Shown here piece after piece: positions 33,248 to 44,595 of a DNA stretch of 57,432 nucleotides. Origin of the DNA: Acidobacteriaceae bacterium (GTDB lineage Bacteria; Acidobacteriota; Terriglobia; Terriglobales; Acidobacteriaceae); assembly GCA_003170825.1 (NCBI GenBank), contig PMYL01000055.1, positions 1 through 57,432 of the forward strand, read 5' to 3'. Under the pieces are notes generated by a model. It worked only from the letters and a program-made list of their open reading frames with translations, was not told the origin of the DNA and did no database searches. A program made the position numbers and the translations under genes. Position 1 is the first letter of the stretch. The number at the start of each line of letters is the position of its first letter.

Positions 33248-36200
33248 GTCCTTCCGGGCCTTTCATTCAGCGTCCCGTTGCAACCTCGCTGCTGATGGCC
33301 GCAATCCTGCTGGTGGGTATCGTAGCGTATACCCAGTTGGCGGTCTCTGCGTTGCCGGAGGTCGATTACCCCACCATCCAGGTGGTGACCTTCTATCCAG
33401 GCGCCAGCCCGGACGTGATGGCCACCACGGTGACTGCCCCTTTGGAGCGGCAGTTCGGCCAACTGCAGGGACTGAGCCAGATGACGTCGACCAGTTCCGG
33501 CGGTTCCTCTGTCATAGTGGTGCAGTTCACCCTCAGCCTGACCATCGACATCGCCGAAGAAGAGGTTCAGTCCTCGATTAACGCCGCGCAGAGTTATCTG
33601 CCGTCGAACCTGCCCTCGCCGCCGGTGTATAGCAAGACAAATCCAGCGGACGCCCCCGTCCTCACGCTGGCCGTAACATCCAACTCCATACCGCTCTCGC
33701 AGGTCGAGGATATGGTGGATACGCGCCTTGCGCCCAAGCTCTCGCAGTTGAACGGGGTCGGCCTGGTGAGCATCAGCGGAGGGCAAAAGCCCGCAGTACG
33801 CATTCAGGCCAACCCGACGGCGCTGTCGTCCTACGGGCTCAACCTCGAGGATCTGCGCACGGCGCTCGTCCAAAGCAGCGTCAATGCCGCCAAGGGCAAC
33901 TTCGACGGACCTCATCAGGACTACCAGATCAATGCCAACGATCAGTTGGTGACCAGCGGCGACTATCGAAAGGTTGTGGTTGCCTACCGCAACGGCGCGC
34001 CCATCATGCTGAGTAATGTCGCGCAGGTGGTGGACGGCATCGAGAACAAGAATCAGGCAGCCTGGATGAACGAGACGCCGGCGGTCATCGTCAACATTCA
34101 AAGGCAGTCCGGCGCCAATACCATCAAAGTTGTGAAGGCCATCAAGGCGGTTCTGCCCCAGCTTGAGGTGAACCTGCCGGCTTCGATTCAGGTTACGCCG
34201 CTTACCGATCTCACCACGTCTATCAACGCCTCCGTCGCCGACGTCGAGTTTGAGTTGATGCTGACCGTTGCGCTGGTGGTGATGGTCATCTTTCTGTTTC
34301 TGCGCAATGTTTACGCCACCATCATCCCCAGCGTTGCCGTGCCGCTCTCATTGGTGGGCACCTTCGGCGCCATGTATGCGCTGGGCTATAGCCTGGATAA
34401 TCTTTCGCTGATGGCGCTCACCATCTCCACGGGCTTTGTGGTGGATGACGCGATCGTCATGATCGAGAATATCTCCCGCTATCTCGAGGCCGGAGATTCT
34501 CCCATGCAGGCCGCCCTGAAGGGCGCGGAGCAGATCGGCTTCACCATCATCTCTCTCACTGTCTCCCTCATCGCGGTGCTTATTCCGCTGTTCTTCATGG
34601 GGGGTGTCATCGGCCGTCTCTTTCGCGAATTCGCGGTTACCCTGGCCGTCACCATCATCCTGTCCGCCGTAGTTTCCCTCACGCTGACGCCCATGATGTG
34701 CTCGCGGATTCTGCGTCACACTCCTGAAGAAGAACAGGGCCGGTTCTTCAAGGCCTCCGGGCGTGTCTTCGAGAACATCATCGCGTTTTACGGCCGCACG
34801 CTCAAGTTCGTCCTTGAGTACCAGACCATCACGTTGCTGGTAGCCGCGGCCACGCTAGTGCTGACCGTTGTCCTCTACATCTTTATCCCCAAGGGATTCT
34901 TCCCCACACAGGATACGGGCGTCATCCAGGGCATCTCGCAGGCGCCGGCGACCATTTCCTTCGCGGCCATGACGCAGAAGCAGCAGCAACTGTCAGCCAT
35001 CGTCCTTCAGGATCCGGCGGTCGAAAGTTTGTCTTCCTTTATCGGAGCGGACGGGACCAACACGACGCTGAACAGCGGACGCATGTCCATCAACCTGAAG
35101 CCGGTGGAGGTGCGCAATCTGAGCGCCTCTGACGTGATTCGCAGGCTGCAGACGAACCTCAAGCAGGTAGACGGCGTCGAGCTTTTCATGGAACCGGTGC
35201 AGAACATTACCGTGGACGACCGCGTGAGCCGCACCCAGTACCAGTACACGCTGGAGGATCCCGACCCGAACGAGCTGAATTTGTGGACCGGCCAGCTTGT
35301 CGGCAAGATGAAGCAATTGCCTCAGCTTGCCGATGTGGCGACCGATCAGCAAACCGGGGGCCTGGCGGTATCGCTGGTCATCGATCGCGTCACCGCATCG
35401 CGGCTTGGCATTGCGCCGTCCACCATCGACAACATTCTCTATGACGCGTATGGCCAGCGCCAGATCAGCACCATGTACACGCAGTTGAACCAGTATCACG
35501 TGATTCTGGAAACTTCTCCAAGCAACCAGCAAAGCCCCGGCAAACTCCAGGATCTGTATATCCGGACCAATACGTCTTCAGGAGCCTCGGGGCCAGGCGC
35601 CTCCTCGTCCTATTCGTCCTCGGGATCCTCGTCCGCCGGCTCGAATGCGACCACGGGCTCGGCGGCATACACTCCATCATCGGCGGTACTGACCCCGCCC
35701 GCGAATGCCATAACTTCCGGCATCGGCGCCAGCAGCACTGCTTCCACCGCAAATGCAACCACCAGTTCAACGCCATCCAATGTCGTACCCCTCAGCGCGT
35801 TCACTCATGTTGAGAAAGCGACCGAGCCGCTCTCGATCAATCACCAGGGCCAGTTCCCGGCCGTGACCGTGTCGTTCAATCTCGCCCCCAACGCCGCGCT
35901 GGGAGGCGCAATCACGGCCATCGAGAAAGTTCAGAAGGACCTGAACATGCCGGCCAGCATTCAGTATGGATTCCAGGGGACTGCGGCTTCATTTGAGGGC
36001 TCGCTCTCCAATGAAGGCCTGCTGATTCTCGCCGCGCTGGCCGCGGTCTATATCGTGCTCGGCATCCTTTACGAGAGTTTCATTCACCCCATCACCATTC
36101 TCTCCACACTGCCCTCGGCAGGCGTGGGCGCGTTGCTGGCCCTCATTCTTTTCAAGCAGGATCTCAACGTCGTCGCCATCATCGGCATCATCCTGCTGAT

Positions 36201-36564
36201 CGGTATTGTGAATAAAAACGGCATCATTATGATCGACTTCGCTTTGGAGGGCGAGCGTGAGCGCGGGATGAATTCCCGCGATGCGATTTACGAGGCCTGC
36301 CTGCTGCGCTTTCGCCCCATCATGATGACAACCATGGCGGCGCTGCTGGCGGGCATTCCATTGGCGGTTGGTCAAGGGATGGGTTCGGAGTTGAGGCGCC
36401 CTCTGGGCATCGCCATGGTTGGCGGGCTGCTGCTTAGCCAAGTGCTCACGCTTTACACCACTCCTGTCATCTACATCTTCATTGATCGCATCGGCCATCG
36501 CATCATCCGTTCGCCGAAAACTACAGAAACCGGCAGCCAGCCACAACCGGCGGAGGAGACATGA
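33244..36564 (+). CDS. RND multidrug efflux permease (MdtB-like) with a Ser/Thr/Ala-rich insertion
   Basis: A 1,106-residue HAE1/RND pump with 12 membrane helices and two large periplasmic loops. [20 protein letters not shown] opens helix 1; TM4 has [20 protein letters not shown] with the paired Asp of the proton relay. Usual length is about 1,030-1,050. The excess lies at about residues 777-845, a low-complexity Ser/Thr/Ala/Gly/Pro segment starting [20 protein letters not shown], in the second periplasmic loop just before NVVPLSAF. The start is GTG 33244, overlapping the adaptor stop. Together with the next gene it matches the MdtB-MdtC pair of MdtABC systems. Substrates are unknown. Confidence 0.95.
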   Translation: MSPSGPFIQRPVATSLLMAAILLVGIVAYTQLAVSALPEVDYPTIQVVTFYPGASPDVMATTVTAPLERQFGQLQGLSQMTSTSSGGSSVIVVQFTLSLTIDIAEEEVQSSINAAQSYLPSNLPSPPVYSKTNPADAPVLTLAVTSNSIPLSQVEDMVDTRLAPKLSQLNGVGLVSISGGQKPAVRIQANPTALSSYGLNLEDLRTALVQSSVNAAKGNFDGPHQDYQINANDQLVTSGDYRKVVVAYRNGAPIMLSNVAQVVDGIENKNQAAWMNETPAVIVNIQRQSGANTIKVVKAIKAVLPQLEVNLPASIQVTPLTDLTTSINASVADVEFELMLTVALVVMVIFLFLRNVYATIIPSVAVPLSLVGTFGAMYALGYSLDNLSLMALTISTGFVVDDAIVMIENISRYLEAGDSPMQAALKGAEQIGFTIISLTVSLIAVLIPLFFMGGVIGRLFREFAVTLAVTIILSAVVSLTLTPMMCSRILRHTPEEEQGRFFKASGRVFENIIAFYGRTLKFVLEYQTITLLVAAATLVLTVVLYIFIPKGFFPTQDTGVIQGISQAPATISFAAMTQKQQQLSAIVLQDPAVESLSSFIGADGTNTTLNSGRMSINLKPVEVRNLSASDVIRRLQTNLKQVDGVELFMEPVQNITVDDRVSRTQYQYTLEDPDPNELNLWTGQLVGKMKQLPQLADVATDQQTGGLAVSLVIDRVTASRLGIAPSTIDNILYDAYGQRQISTMYTQLNQYHVILETSPSNQQSPGKLQDLYIRTNTSSGASGPGASSSYSSSGSSSAGSNATTGSAAYTPSSAVLTPPANAITSGIGASSTASTANATTSSTPSNVVPLSAFTHVEKATEPLSINHQGQFPAVTVSFNLAPNAALGGAITAIEKVQKDLNMPASIQYGFQGTAASFEGSLSNEGLLILAALAAVYIVLGILYESFIHPITILSTLPSAGVGALLALILFKQDLNVVAIIGIILLIGIVNKNGIIMIDFALEGERERGMNSRDAIYEACLLRFRPIMMTTMAALLAGIPLAVGQGMGSELRRPLGIAMVGGLLLSQVLTLYTTPVIYIFIDRIGHRIIRSPKTTETGSQPQPAEET

Positions 36565-39500
36565 ATATCTCCGCCCCCTTCATCCGCCGGCCAGTAGCCA
36601 CCACCCTGCTGACGGCGGGCATCACGCTTGTCGGGGCCATCGCCTTCAACGTTCTGCCTGTTTCTCCTTTGCCACAAGTCGATTTTCCGACGATCTCGGT
36701 TTCGTCCGGCTTGCCCGGCGGAAGTCCGGAGATCATGGCGTCTTCCATTGCCACTCCTTTGGAGCGCCAATTCAGCCACATCGCCGGCGTGACCGAAATG
36801 ACATCGTCGAGTTCGCTTGGTAGCACCTCGATCACCATGCAGTTCGATTTGAGCCGCAACATCGACGGCGCGGCGAGAGACGTTGAAGCGGCCATCAACG
36901 CGGCGCGCACCTACCTGCCCGCAAACCTGCCAGCCAATCCAACTTATCGCAAGGTGAATCCAGCGGATTCACCGATCATGATTTTGGGGCTAACCTCGGA
37001 TAAGTACGACAAGCCGACACTCTATGACGAGGCGTCGTCGGTCGTTGCACAGAAGCTCTCGCAGATTCAGGGTGTTGGGCAGGTGTCGGTCGGCGGAGGC
37101 GCCGGTCCTTCCGTGCGCGTGGAAGTGAATCCCACGCTGCTCAACAGCTATGGACTGACAATGCAGAATATCCAGTCTGTGTTGAGCCAGCAAAATGTTC
37201 ACGAGCCGGTTGGCCAGATCTCAGACGGGACCACGACCGCGGATATCGTCGTCAACGACCAGATGTCCCGTGCGGGTCAATACAGGCCGCTCGTTATCGG
37301 TTACAACAAAGGAGCCGCGGTCAGGCTCGCTGACGTAGCCGACGTATCGAATTCCGCGCAGAACATCCGCACGGCAGGCTACCTGAACGGCATACCCTCG
37401 ATCACCGTCATCATTTTTCGCCAACCGGGCGCCAACATCATAGAAACCGTCGATCGAATTCAAAGCGAGTTGCCTGGGATCGAAGCTTCCATTCCGCAAG
37501 GCATCAAGACCACGATTGTTCTTGACCGCACCACGACCATACGCGCGTCGGTCAACGATGTAGAGCGCACTCTCATGCTCTCTGTCCTCCTGGTGATTCT
37601 TGTTGTCTTCGTCTTCCTGCGCAACTGGCGCGCCACGCTCATTCCCACGGTCGCCGTTCCCGCCTCGCTCATTGGCACCTTTGCAGTCATGTACCTGCTT
37701 GGCTTCAGCATCGACAATCTCTCGCTGATGGCATTGACGATCGCGACGGGATTCGTCGTCGACGATGCCATCGTAGTGATGGAGAATATCTCCCGCCATC
37801 GTGAAGCAGGCATGCCGCCCTTGAAGGCCGCCTTCCAAGGCTCCAAGGAAATCGGGTTTACCGTCTTCTCCATCAGCATGTCGTTGATTGCGGTGTTCAT
37901 CCCCATCCTTCTCATGAGCGGCATCGTCGGCAGGCTATTCCGCGAATTTGCCATCACGCTGGCGACGGCCATTGTTGTGTCCATGGTCATCTCCCTGACG
38001 ACTACGCCCATGATGTGTGCCTATCTGCTCAAGGATGAGCGGGCGATCAAGCACGGCCGCGCGTTTCGGATCAGCGAGAGGGGATTCACATGGGTGCTCT
38101 CCGGTTACAGCCGCTCTCTGGCGTGGGTGTTGAAGAACCCATGGCCGATATTCACTCTGCTGCTGCTCACCATTGCATTGAACTTTTACCTGATTTTCAT
38201 CATCCCCACGGGATTCTTCCCGCAGCAGGATACCGGGGCCATCACAGGCAGCGTGCGAGGACCACAGGACGCATCGTTTCCGGTGATGGACAACTCGATT
38301 CGGCAACTGGTGAATGTGATCAAGGCAGACCCTGCCGTGGCCAATGTCAATGCGTATACGGGTACAGGGAACGGCGGCTTCATCTTTATCGCACTGAAGC
38401 CGCTGAATGTGCGCAAAGATACGGCGCCGATGATTATAGATCGCCTGCGGCCCAAGCTGAACCGGCTTCCGGTTGCTTCGGCCTTCCTGCAGGCGGCGCA
38501 GGACCTGCGCATCGGAGGGCGATCGAGCAATGCGCTCTACCAATACACCATACAGTCGGACAACGTGCAGGATCTCTCGCACTGGGGCCCCATCCTGCTT
38601 GCGGGGATGCAGAAGATTCCCGGCTTCCAGGACGTGAGCAGCGATGCCCAGAATAGCGGCCTGCAAGAGCTGATCAGCTACGATCGCCCCACTGCGGCCA
38701 GGCTTGGCATCACGCCGCAGTCTCTTGACCAGTCCCTATACGGCGCTTTTGGACAGTCGGAAGTCTCCATCATCTACACGCAACTCAACCAGTACTATGT
38801 AGTGTTGGAAGTTGCGCCGCCCTACTCGCAGAGTCCCGATGGCTTGAAGAATATCTACCTGAATACTTCCGGCAGAGGCATCGTTCCACTCTCCACGGTC
38901 ACCTCGGCGCAGGCGAGCACGACGCCACTCGTCCTCAATCACACCAGTTCGTTTCCCTCCGTCACTGTGTCGTTCAATCTTGCAACAGGTATGTCGTTGA
39001 GCGACGCAACCCGCATGGTTTCGCAGATGCAGCAGCGACTGAATATGCCTCAAACCGTCCGCGGCTTCTTCGCCGGAACCGCTGCGGCCTATCAGACCTC
39101 GCTCGCAAGCGAACCCATTCTCGTAGGGACGGCCTTGCTCGCGGTCTATATTGTTCTCGGCATACTTTATGAGAGCCTGGTGCATCCTATCACCATCATC
39201 TCCACCTTGCCTTCGGCAAGCGTCGGGGCCATGCTCGCGCTGATGTTGTTCAAGATCGACCTCAACGTAATCTCGATCATCGGCATCATCCTGCTGATCG
39301 GCATTGTGAAAAAGAACGGGATCATGATGATCGACTTTGCCCTGGTTGCGGAGCGCGAGCAAGGGAAGACCACAGCAGAGGCCATTTTTGAAGCGTGCCA
39401 GCTTCGCTTCCGTCCCATCCTGATGACAACCATGGCCGCCTTGTTTGGCGCGCTGCCGCTGGCCTTCGGCACCGGAACCGGCTCCGAACTCAGGCGTCCG

Positions 39501-39653
39501 CTTGGCATCACCATCGCCGGCGGACTGATCGTGAGCCAGATGCTGACTCTCTACACCACGCCCGTTGTCTATCTGCTCTTTGATCGGTTGCGTCTGTGGC
39601 TCCGAGGCAAACAACCGGCGACTCTCCACCAGGGAACCGCAGAGGCCTCCTAG
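36561..39653 (+). CDS. RND multidrug efflux permease (MdtC-like)
   Basis: A 1,030-residue RND pump, paralogous to the preceding one. It begins [22 protein letters not shown]4 has [20 protein letters not shown] with both relay Asp residues, and the C-terminal half ends with [15 protein letters not shown]. In the porter loop it has [18 protein letters not shown] where the first pump carries its insertion. ATG 36561 overlaps the upstream stop (ATGA). In E. coli the MdtB and MdtC subunits form a mixed trimer with one adaptor, and the single adaptor here suggests the same arrangement. Confidence 0.95.
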   Translation: MNISAPFIRRPVATTLLTAGITLVGAIAFNVLPVSPLPQVDFPTISVSSGLPGGSPEIMASSIATPLERQFSHIAGVTEMTSSSSLGSTSITMQFDLSRNIDGAARDVEAAINAARTYLPANLPANPTYRKVNPADSPIMILGLTSDKYDKPTLYDEASSVVAQKLSQIQGVGQVSVGGGAGPSVRVEVNPTLLNSYGLTMQNIQSVLSQQNVHEPVGQISDGTTTADIVVNDQMSRAGQYRPLVIGYNKGAAVRLADVADVSNSAQNIRTAGYLNGIPSITVIIFRQPGANIIETVDRIQSELPGIEASIPQGIKTTIVLDRTTTIRASVNDVERTLMLSVLLVILVVFVFLRNWRATLIPTVAVPASLIGTFAVMYLLGFSIDNLSLMALTIATGFVVDDAIVVMENISRHREAGMPPLKAAFQGSKEIGFTVFSISMSLIAVFIPILLMSGIVGRLFREFAITLATAIVVSMVISLTTTPMMCAYLLKDERAIKHGRAFRISERGFTWVLSGYSRSLAWVLKNPWPIFTLLLLTIALNFYLIFIIPTGFFPQQDTGAITGSVRGPQDASFPVMDNSIRQLVNVIKADPAVANVNAYTGTGNGGFIFIALKPLNVRKDTAPMIIDRLRPKLNRLPVASAFLQAAQDLRIGGRSSNALYQYTIQSDNVQDLSHWGPILLAGMQKIPGFQDVSSDAQNSGLQELISYDRPTAARLGITPQSLDQSLYGAFGQSEVSIIYTQLNQYYVVLEVAPPYSQSPDGLKNIYLNTSGRGIVPLSTVTSAQASTTPLVLNHTSSFPSVTVSFNLATGMSLSDATRMVSQMQQRLNMPQTVRGFFAGTAAAYQTSLASEPILVGTALLAVYIVLGILYESLVHPITIISTLPSASVGAMLALMLFKIDLNVISIIGIILLIGIVKKNGIMMIDFALVAEREQGKTTAEAIFEACQLRFRPILMTTMAALFGALPLAFGTGTGSELRRPLGITIAGGLIVSQMLTLYTTPVVYLLFDRLRLWLRGKQPATLHQGTAEAS

Positions 39654-39678
39654 CAAAGGGGGTCATGGAGTATTGGTT

Positions 39679-41217
39679 ATGAAGAATTCGATCTTGCAAA
39701 CCCGGAAAGTATCTTCAGCTTTGTGCGCGCTCCATGCCACAGTGCTCTGTGCGATGCTGGCTGGATGCAACGTCGGGCCGAAGTATGTTCCACCCACGAT
39801 AACGGCGCCGCCGGCCTTCAAGGAGTCTCCCACGCAGTTCAAGGAGACCACCGATGAATGGACTGTCGCGCAGCCCCAGGACGCGGCTCTCCGCGGCAAA
39901 TGGTGGGAGATCTACAACGATCCGGAATTGAATGCGCTCGAAGAACAACTCAATATCGACAACCAGAATATCCGGGAGGCTTTCGCGAACTTTATGGAGG
40001 CTCGCACCCTGGTGCGCGAGGCACGATCCCAGTATTTTCCCACAGTGAGCGTAGGCGGCTCCTATACCCGGTCCCAGACATCTTCCAACGTCGGGTCCGC
40101 GGCAGGAGCTGGCTCGACAGGCGGTCAGCAGTCTCAGTTGTTTTCTCTCCCGTTCGATGTGTCGTGGGAACCCGATCTCTGGGAAAAAGTCCGCAACACA
40201 GTGCGCGCCAACCAATATAATGCCCAACTGAGCGCGGCCGATCTTGAGAATGAACGGCTGACAGAACAAGCGAGCCTTGCCCAGTACTTCTTTGAGATAC
40301 GCGGCCAGGATGCACTGCAGAAGCTCCTCAACGACACGGTGGAAGCCGACAAGAAGGCCCTGGAGTCTGAGCAGGCTCGCTATGACACGGGCGTTGACGA
40401 TCGGATATCCCTTGTTGAAGCGCAGACAACTCTGGAGAGCGCGGAATCGGCGGCAATCAATATTGGAATTGCACGAGCCCAGTATGAGCATGCGATTGCA
40501 ATGCTGGTTGGCAAGCCGGCCTCGACGTTCTCCATTCCGGTCAAGCCCGCGACGAGCGCGCCGCCACCGATCCCCGTCGGATTACCGTCCCAACTGCTCG
40601 AGCGGCGCCCGGACGTTGCTGCCGCGGAGCGGAGCATGGCCTCTGCGAATGCCCAGATCGGGGTTGCTTACGCAGCCTTTTATCCGGTTCTGACGCTCTC
40701 CGCCAGCGGCGGCGCGGAGAGTTCAGCCATCAAGAACCTCCTGAAGTGGCCCAGCCGCTTCTGGTCTGTCGGTCCATCCATCACTGAGACTGTTTATGAT
40801 GGGGGCCTGCGCCGGGCGACTGTAAATCAGTACATAGCCACTTACAATGCAGATCTTGCCGCCTATCGCCAGTCTGTACTGACAGCATTCGAGCAGGTGG
40901 AAGACTACCTTGCGGCGGTTCGCATCCTGTCGCAGCAGATCCGGCGCCAACAGGAAGCCGTCGAATCATCCCGGACGTTCCTGAAGCTCGAGCAGGGGCG
41001 ATACGATACAGGCATCGATCCCTATATCGATGTGGTCATAGCGCAAACCACATTGCTCTCCAACCAGCAGTCTCTGGCAAACCTGCAGGTGCAGCAGATG
41101 ACGGCGTCGGTTGAACTGATTCAAGCCCTGGGTGGTGGTTGGGACCGTTCGCAATTGCCTACGCCGGCACAGGTCACGCAGAAGCCGGCGAAAACGGAGA
41201 CCACGATTCAGCATTAG
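39679..41217 (+). CDS. Outer-membrane efflux lipoprotein (NodT/OprM type)
   Basis: A 512-residue outer-membrane factor, the exit duct of the tripartite pump. The signal ends in the lipobox LCAMLAGC with acylated Cys at residue 30, followed by NVGPKYVPPTI as in NodT-family proteins. Two OEP repeats of coiled-coil hairpins follow, with LGKWWEIYNDPELNALEEQL-like entry (read here RGKWWEIYNDPEL), FPTVSVGGSYTRS and the second repeat AAFYPVLTLSASGGAESSAI. It is the last gene of the four-gene efflux operon, 25 bp after the second pump. A weak hairpin follows the stop. Confidence 0.93.
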   Translation: MKNSILQTRKVSSALCALHATVLCAMLAGCNVGPKYVPPTITAPPAFKESPTQFKETTDEWTVAQPQDAALRGKWWEIYNDPELNALEEQLNIDNQNIREAFANFMEARTLVREARSQYFPTVSVGGSYTRSQTSSNVGSAAGAGSTGGQQSQLFSLPFDVSWEPDLWEKVRNTVRANQYNAQLSAADLENERLTEQASLAQYFFEIRGQDALQKLLNDTVEADKKALESEQARYDTGVDDRISLVEAQTTLESAESAAINIGIARAQYEHAIAMLVGKPASTFSIPVKPATSAPPPIPVGLPSQLLERRPDVAAAERSMASANAQIGVAYAAFYPVLTLSASGGAESSAIKNLLKWPSRFWSVGPSITETVYDGGLRRATVNQYIATYNADLAAYRQSVLTAFEQVEDYLAAVRILSQQIRRQQEAVESSRTFLKLEQGRYDTGIDPYIDVVIAQTTLLSNQQSLANLQVQQMTASVELIQALGGGWDRSQLPTPAQVTQKPAKTETTIQH

Positions 41218-41244
41218 ATTGCGAGGGTGATTGTTGAAAGGGTA

Positions 41245-41267
41245 ATTGCCGATTGTGCTCCGGCAAT
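41245..41267. terminator. Weak hairpin between the efflux operon and the second ATPase gene
   Basis: ATTGCCG (41245-41251) and CGGCAAT (41261-41267) make a 7-bp stem with a 9-nt loop in the 61-bp gap between convergent genes. There is no T-run, so termination here is only plausible. Confidence 0.35.
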
Positions 41268-41278
41268 ACTCAAGAACA

Positions 41279-43651
41279 CTAGGAGATCCGGAGACGAGTA
41301 AAGACGGGGATCTTTACCACGTCCAGGACCAATCCAAATGCGATAGCCGCGGCAAACTCACAGGCAATAACCGCGATGGGCAATGGCGCCATGGCGATTC
41401 CCAAAACCGCGAGCGTTGAGATGATAAGGACGTCGGCGATTGAAGAAAGCACAAGCCAAACACTGGGGCGCAATCCCCACAGATGTTGGCGCCCGCGAAT
41501 GACGTAGGTTGTAGCCTGGCTGCCAAACACAATGCCGACCACGGAGAGGGTTTGGAGTGCCGCGATTCCGAAGTGCAGCTCGAACTTGCCCACTGCCAGG
41601 ATGGCCGTGGAGAACGCAAGAAAGCAGATTCCGAGGATAACCCCTGCACTTGTAATCCCGCCGATTTGCCACGAGTTCGGCATCTTCGATGGCCGCACTC
41701 TATCGGTGGTCAGCGACATGGCGAGGAAGTCGCCGGTGATCATCACAATGACCATCAGCATGGGAGTCAGGACGGCATGCCCGGTCATAACCAGGCCGAC
41801 CGCCAACAGAAGCACCTGCAATATCTTCTTCATCACCGAGTTCAGCGTGTAGGTGAGGATGCGCTGAAACGTGATCCTGCCCTCTTTTACAGCGGCCACA
41901 ATGCCGCCCAGGCCAGCTTCGGTCAATACAACGCCTGCCGCGGATTTCGCAACATCGGTTGCGGTCGATACGGCTATGCCGATCTGCGCCTGGCGGAGCG
42001 CAGGAGCGTCGTTGGCGCCGTCCCCGCACATCCCAACCGTATGCCCGCTCTTCTGGAAGGCTTTGACGAGGTCATACTTGCCTTCCGGAAGAATGCCTGC
42101 GAAGACCGCAAAATCGCCAGGCTTGACAGCACGGGGGAGTTTTCCGGGCGGGCAGACGGCGCCGTTCAATCCAACTGCGTGAGCGACGATTGCCGCTGTG
42201 GCCGGAGCGTCTCCCGTCACCATGACCGTGCGCACGCCGAGGGTATGCAACTCCGAGATGAGAGAGCTCGAGTCAGTCCGCGGCGGGTCGCTAAGGGCGA
42301 TCATGCCGATAACCTTTGCGGACGCCGTGGGCCCCGCGGCTACTGCCAGAACCCTGAAGCCTTGTTTCTCGAGTTCGCCGGCGATCGCAGCCGCAGCAGG
42401 CGACGGAGCAGTGAGGGCTACGACCGCGGTAAACGCGCCCTTGATGATCCGCTCTGCACCACCTTTTGCATCTGTCGCGGTCGCTTCTGAAGTCTTCTTG
42501 ACGGGATCGAACGGCACAAACGTGGCCAGCATTGGAAGATCCGACGCAGGCTTGTGCGAGGCAGCAGCGCGAATCGCTTGATCGACGGGGTCCTGACCGC
42601 CCTCAGAACTGGCCAGGGCTGCCATCCCGAGAACGTGGGCTTCGTCAAACCCGGGCATGGGGCGAACGCTGGTTACTGAAAGCTCATTGCGGGTCAGAGT
42701 TCCGGTTTTGTCCGAGCACAAGACATCGATCGATGCAGCTTCGTCCACGGCAGAGAGCCGTGTGGGCAACACACCCAGCTTCGCCAGAGAGCGAGCTCCA
42801 ACCGCGGCGGCCAGGGTGAATGTTGCGGGCAATGCCACCGGGATGGCCGCCAAGACCGACGTGAGCAACAGGGGAACGATCTCACTCCACGGCATCGCAT
42901 GGGTATAGGCGTATATGCCCATAGCAAGGATTAAGACACCATTGAAGATCGCCAGGTTGCGCACGATCTTGAGCACAGCCTTCTGTTGTGTGCTCACGAC
43001 GTGTGCGGTGCGAACGAGTTCCGCAGTGCGGCCAAATTTGGTGCGGGCGCCCGTAGCCGTCACCACGGCTGTTGCTTCACCGCGCCGAACGAGAGCTCCT
43101 GCATAGGTGTCTACACCTGCACCGGCTTCAATAGGCAGGGATTCGCCTGTGAGCATCGACTGATCGAGCTCGACCGATCCACCGGTCAGATGCACATCGG
43201 CAGCGACCACACCGCCAAGCGACAGCTTCACCAGGTCGCCACATGCCAATTCCGCGGCCGGCACAGTCTTCCATGCGCCATCGCGCTGGACAGAGGCGTT
43301 GAGGGCGAGACGCGACTTCAGGGCCGTCAGGGTAGCCTGGGCGCGACTCTCCTGGAAGTAGGCAAGCGCGGCATTGAACACCAGCAGGGCTGCGATGACA
43401 GCAGCCTCGTAATATTTATGCAGTACTATCTCAAGCACAATCGAAGCTTCGAGCAACCATGGAACAGGCGCCCAGAACTTAGCCAATGCATTTTGAAGCG
43501 GATGAGCCGACGTATCCGGCATCGCATTGGGCCCGTCTTTTTCAAGACGTGCGCGCGCCTCATCGCTCGTGAGTCCTTTTGAGGCGACGTCCTGAACCGG
43601 CTTTGCCGGCTGACTGGGCAATGCGGGGGCGACAACGTTTTTTGCACTCAT
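41279..43651 (-). CDS. P3A-type proton ATPase (second, divergent copy)
   Basis: A 790-residue P-type ATPase of the same group as the pump at 27856 but clearly diverged. LTGESLP is present in the actuator domain. CSDKTGTLTRNEL carries D314, MVTGDAPATAAI and MCGDGANDAPALRQAQIG form the hinge. The M2 Asn is kept (AALLVFNAALAYFQESRA). The M6 Asp D641 sits in MITGDFLAMSLTTDRVRPS, with Gly in place of the Asn next to it in the other copy (LLNDG). It has a short C-terminus, lacking the long regulatory tail of plant pumps. It follows the universal stress gene by 28 bp and is probably co-transcribed with it. Confidence 0.9.
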   Translation of the reverse strand: MSAKNVVAPALPSQPAKPVQDVASKGLTSDEARARLEKDGPNAMPDTSAHPLQNALAKFWAPVPWLLEASIVLEIVLHKYYEAAVIAALLVFNAALAYFQESRAQATLTALKSRLALNASVQRDGAWKTVPAAELACGDLVKLSLGGVVAADVHLTGGSVELDQSMLTGESLPIEAGAGVDTYAGALVRRGEATAVVTATGARTKFGRTAELVRTAHVVSTQQKAVLKIVRNLAIFNGVLILAMGIYAYTHAMPWSEIVPLLLTSVLAAIPVALPATFTLAAAVGARSLAKLGVLPTRLSAVDEAASIDVLCSDKTGTLTRNELSVTSVRPMPGFDEAHVLGMAALASSEGGQDPVDQAIRAAASHKPASDLPMLATFVPFDPVKKTSEATATDAKGGAERIIKGAFTAVVALTAPSPAAAAIAGELEKQGFRVLAVAAGPTASAKVIGMIALSDPPRTDSSSLISELHTLGVRTVMVTGDAPATAAIVAHAVGLNGAVCPPGKLPRAVKPGDFAVFAGILPEGKYDLVKAFQKSGHTVGMCGDGANDAPALRQAQIGIAVSTATDVAKSAAGVVLTEAGLGGIVAAVKEGRITFQRILTYTLNSVMKKILQVLLLAVGLVMTGHAVLTPMLMVIVMITGDFLAMSLTTDRVRPSKMPNSWQIGGITSAGVILGICFLAFSTAILAVGKFELHFGIAALQTLSVVGIVFGSQATTYVIRGRQHLWGLRPSVWLVLSSIADVLIISTLAVLGIAMAPLPIAVIACEFAAAIAFGLVLDVVKIPVFTRLRIS

Positions 43652-43679
43652 AGATGGGCGATCGGTACCGCCGCCTCGG

Positions 43680-44192
43680 CTACCACCATTCCATGGAACG
43701 CCCCGATCGGCTCTTCACGCTGGTATCGGGTTTGGCAGAGCGAAGAAGCAGGAGCGGGCACTGCACGAGCTTCACGACCTTTTCGGCAATCGACCCGAAG
43801 ACCAGCGGATGCCAACCGGAGATACCGTGCGTGGATATCACGACCATGTCGATATGTTCCCGCTCCACCACCTCCATGATGTTCCCAACTATGTCATTTC
43901 CAACTTCGACGCTTGAACCTGACTTGATTCCCCTGGCCGCAAGAGCGGCGTGACACTTCGCCAGATGCAGATCTGCGAATGTTCGTGCCTCCTTGATAAA
44001 TTCGGTTTCGGGAATCAGGTCAGGGAGAGTCGTGGTGGGAAACATCGGGATCACGTTCACAAGATAGAGTTCCGCATGAAAGTGCTGAGCAAGGTCGGCC
44101 GCCATCTCCAATGCCGCCTGGGAGGATGGGCTGAAGTCAATGGGCAACAGGATTTTCGTGGGGATGGAAGGGGAAGCAGGCACTTCAGGCAT
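43680..44192 (-). CDS. Universal stress protein (UspA family)
   Basis: A 170-residue single-domain Usp. KILLPIDFSPSSQAALEMAA is the N-terminal strand-helix. HIDMVVISTHGISGWHPLVF, then GSIAEKVV gives the ATP-binding G-x2-G-x9-G-S motif, so it is of the nucleotide-binding kind. I start at ATG 44192 (MPEVPASP) because AAGGAGACC lies just upstream; 17 further codons are open upstream. It heads an operon with the second proton ATPase. Usp proteins are induced under starvation, hypoxia or acid in many bacteria, consistent with the neighbours. Confidence 0.93.
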   Translation of the reverse strand: MPEVPASPSIPTKILLPIDFSPSSQAALEMAADLAQHFHAELYLVNVIPMFPTTTLPDLIPETEFIKEARTFADLHLAKCHAALAARGIKSGSSVEVGNDIVGNIMEVVEREHIDMVVISTHGISGWHPLVFGSIAEKVVKLVQCPLLLLRSAKPDTSVKSRSGRSMEWW

Positions 44193-44595
44193 GACGGTCT
44201 CCTTGCCTAACCATGAAGGTGGCAGGAGTCTGATTCTCCTCAATTACGAAGGGAAAGGCTGTGCTCTTTTGGACACCGGGCTCCCGGCCTATACGCACCG
44301 ATGGTACAGATTTCGCTTCGATCGCATGGAACGGCCGATTCACAGGAAGGCCAATTGCAATTCCGTGCAAATATGACCATCTTTAGAGATCCCAATTCTG
44401 ACAACATCTCTGAGAGCGCAGCTAAACGCCGGCATCTTTCATGGGCAACGCCAAACGTGTCTTAGAGAGGCGATGCCGATCCGAGGAGAAACCTTGACAC
44501 CATTAATGACGGTATGGAATTCGGAGCCCTTGCAGGTTGGCCATCGTGATCTGGCATGCGGGCAGGGCAGCCGATCGAACAAGGGGCCTCTCGGC
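44193..44595. other. Divergent intergenic region between usp and the Mla-type operon
   Basis: 403 bp with no supported gene. It must contain the promoters for the usp-ATPase operon and for the operon starting at 44596. CCCAATTCTGACAAC at 44391 and CTTTCATG at 44436 recall parts of the conserved leader blocks, but the spacing is 28 nt too short to call it a copy. Confidence 0.35.

Noticed and set aside
44391..44443. Possible third copy of the conserved leader
   Set aside because: CCCAATT and CTTTCATG are in the right order but 28 nt too close, and the middle blocks do not align.
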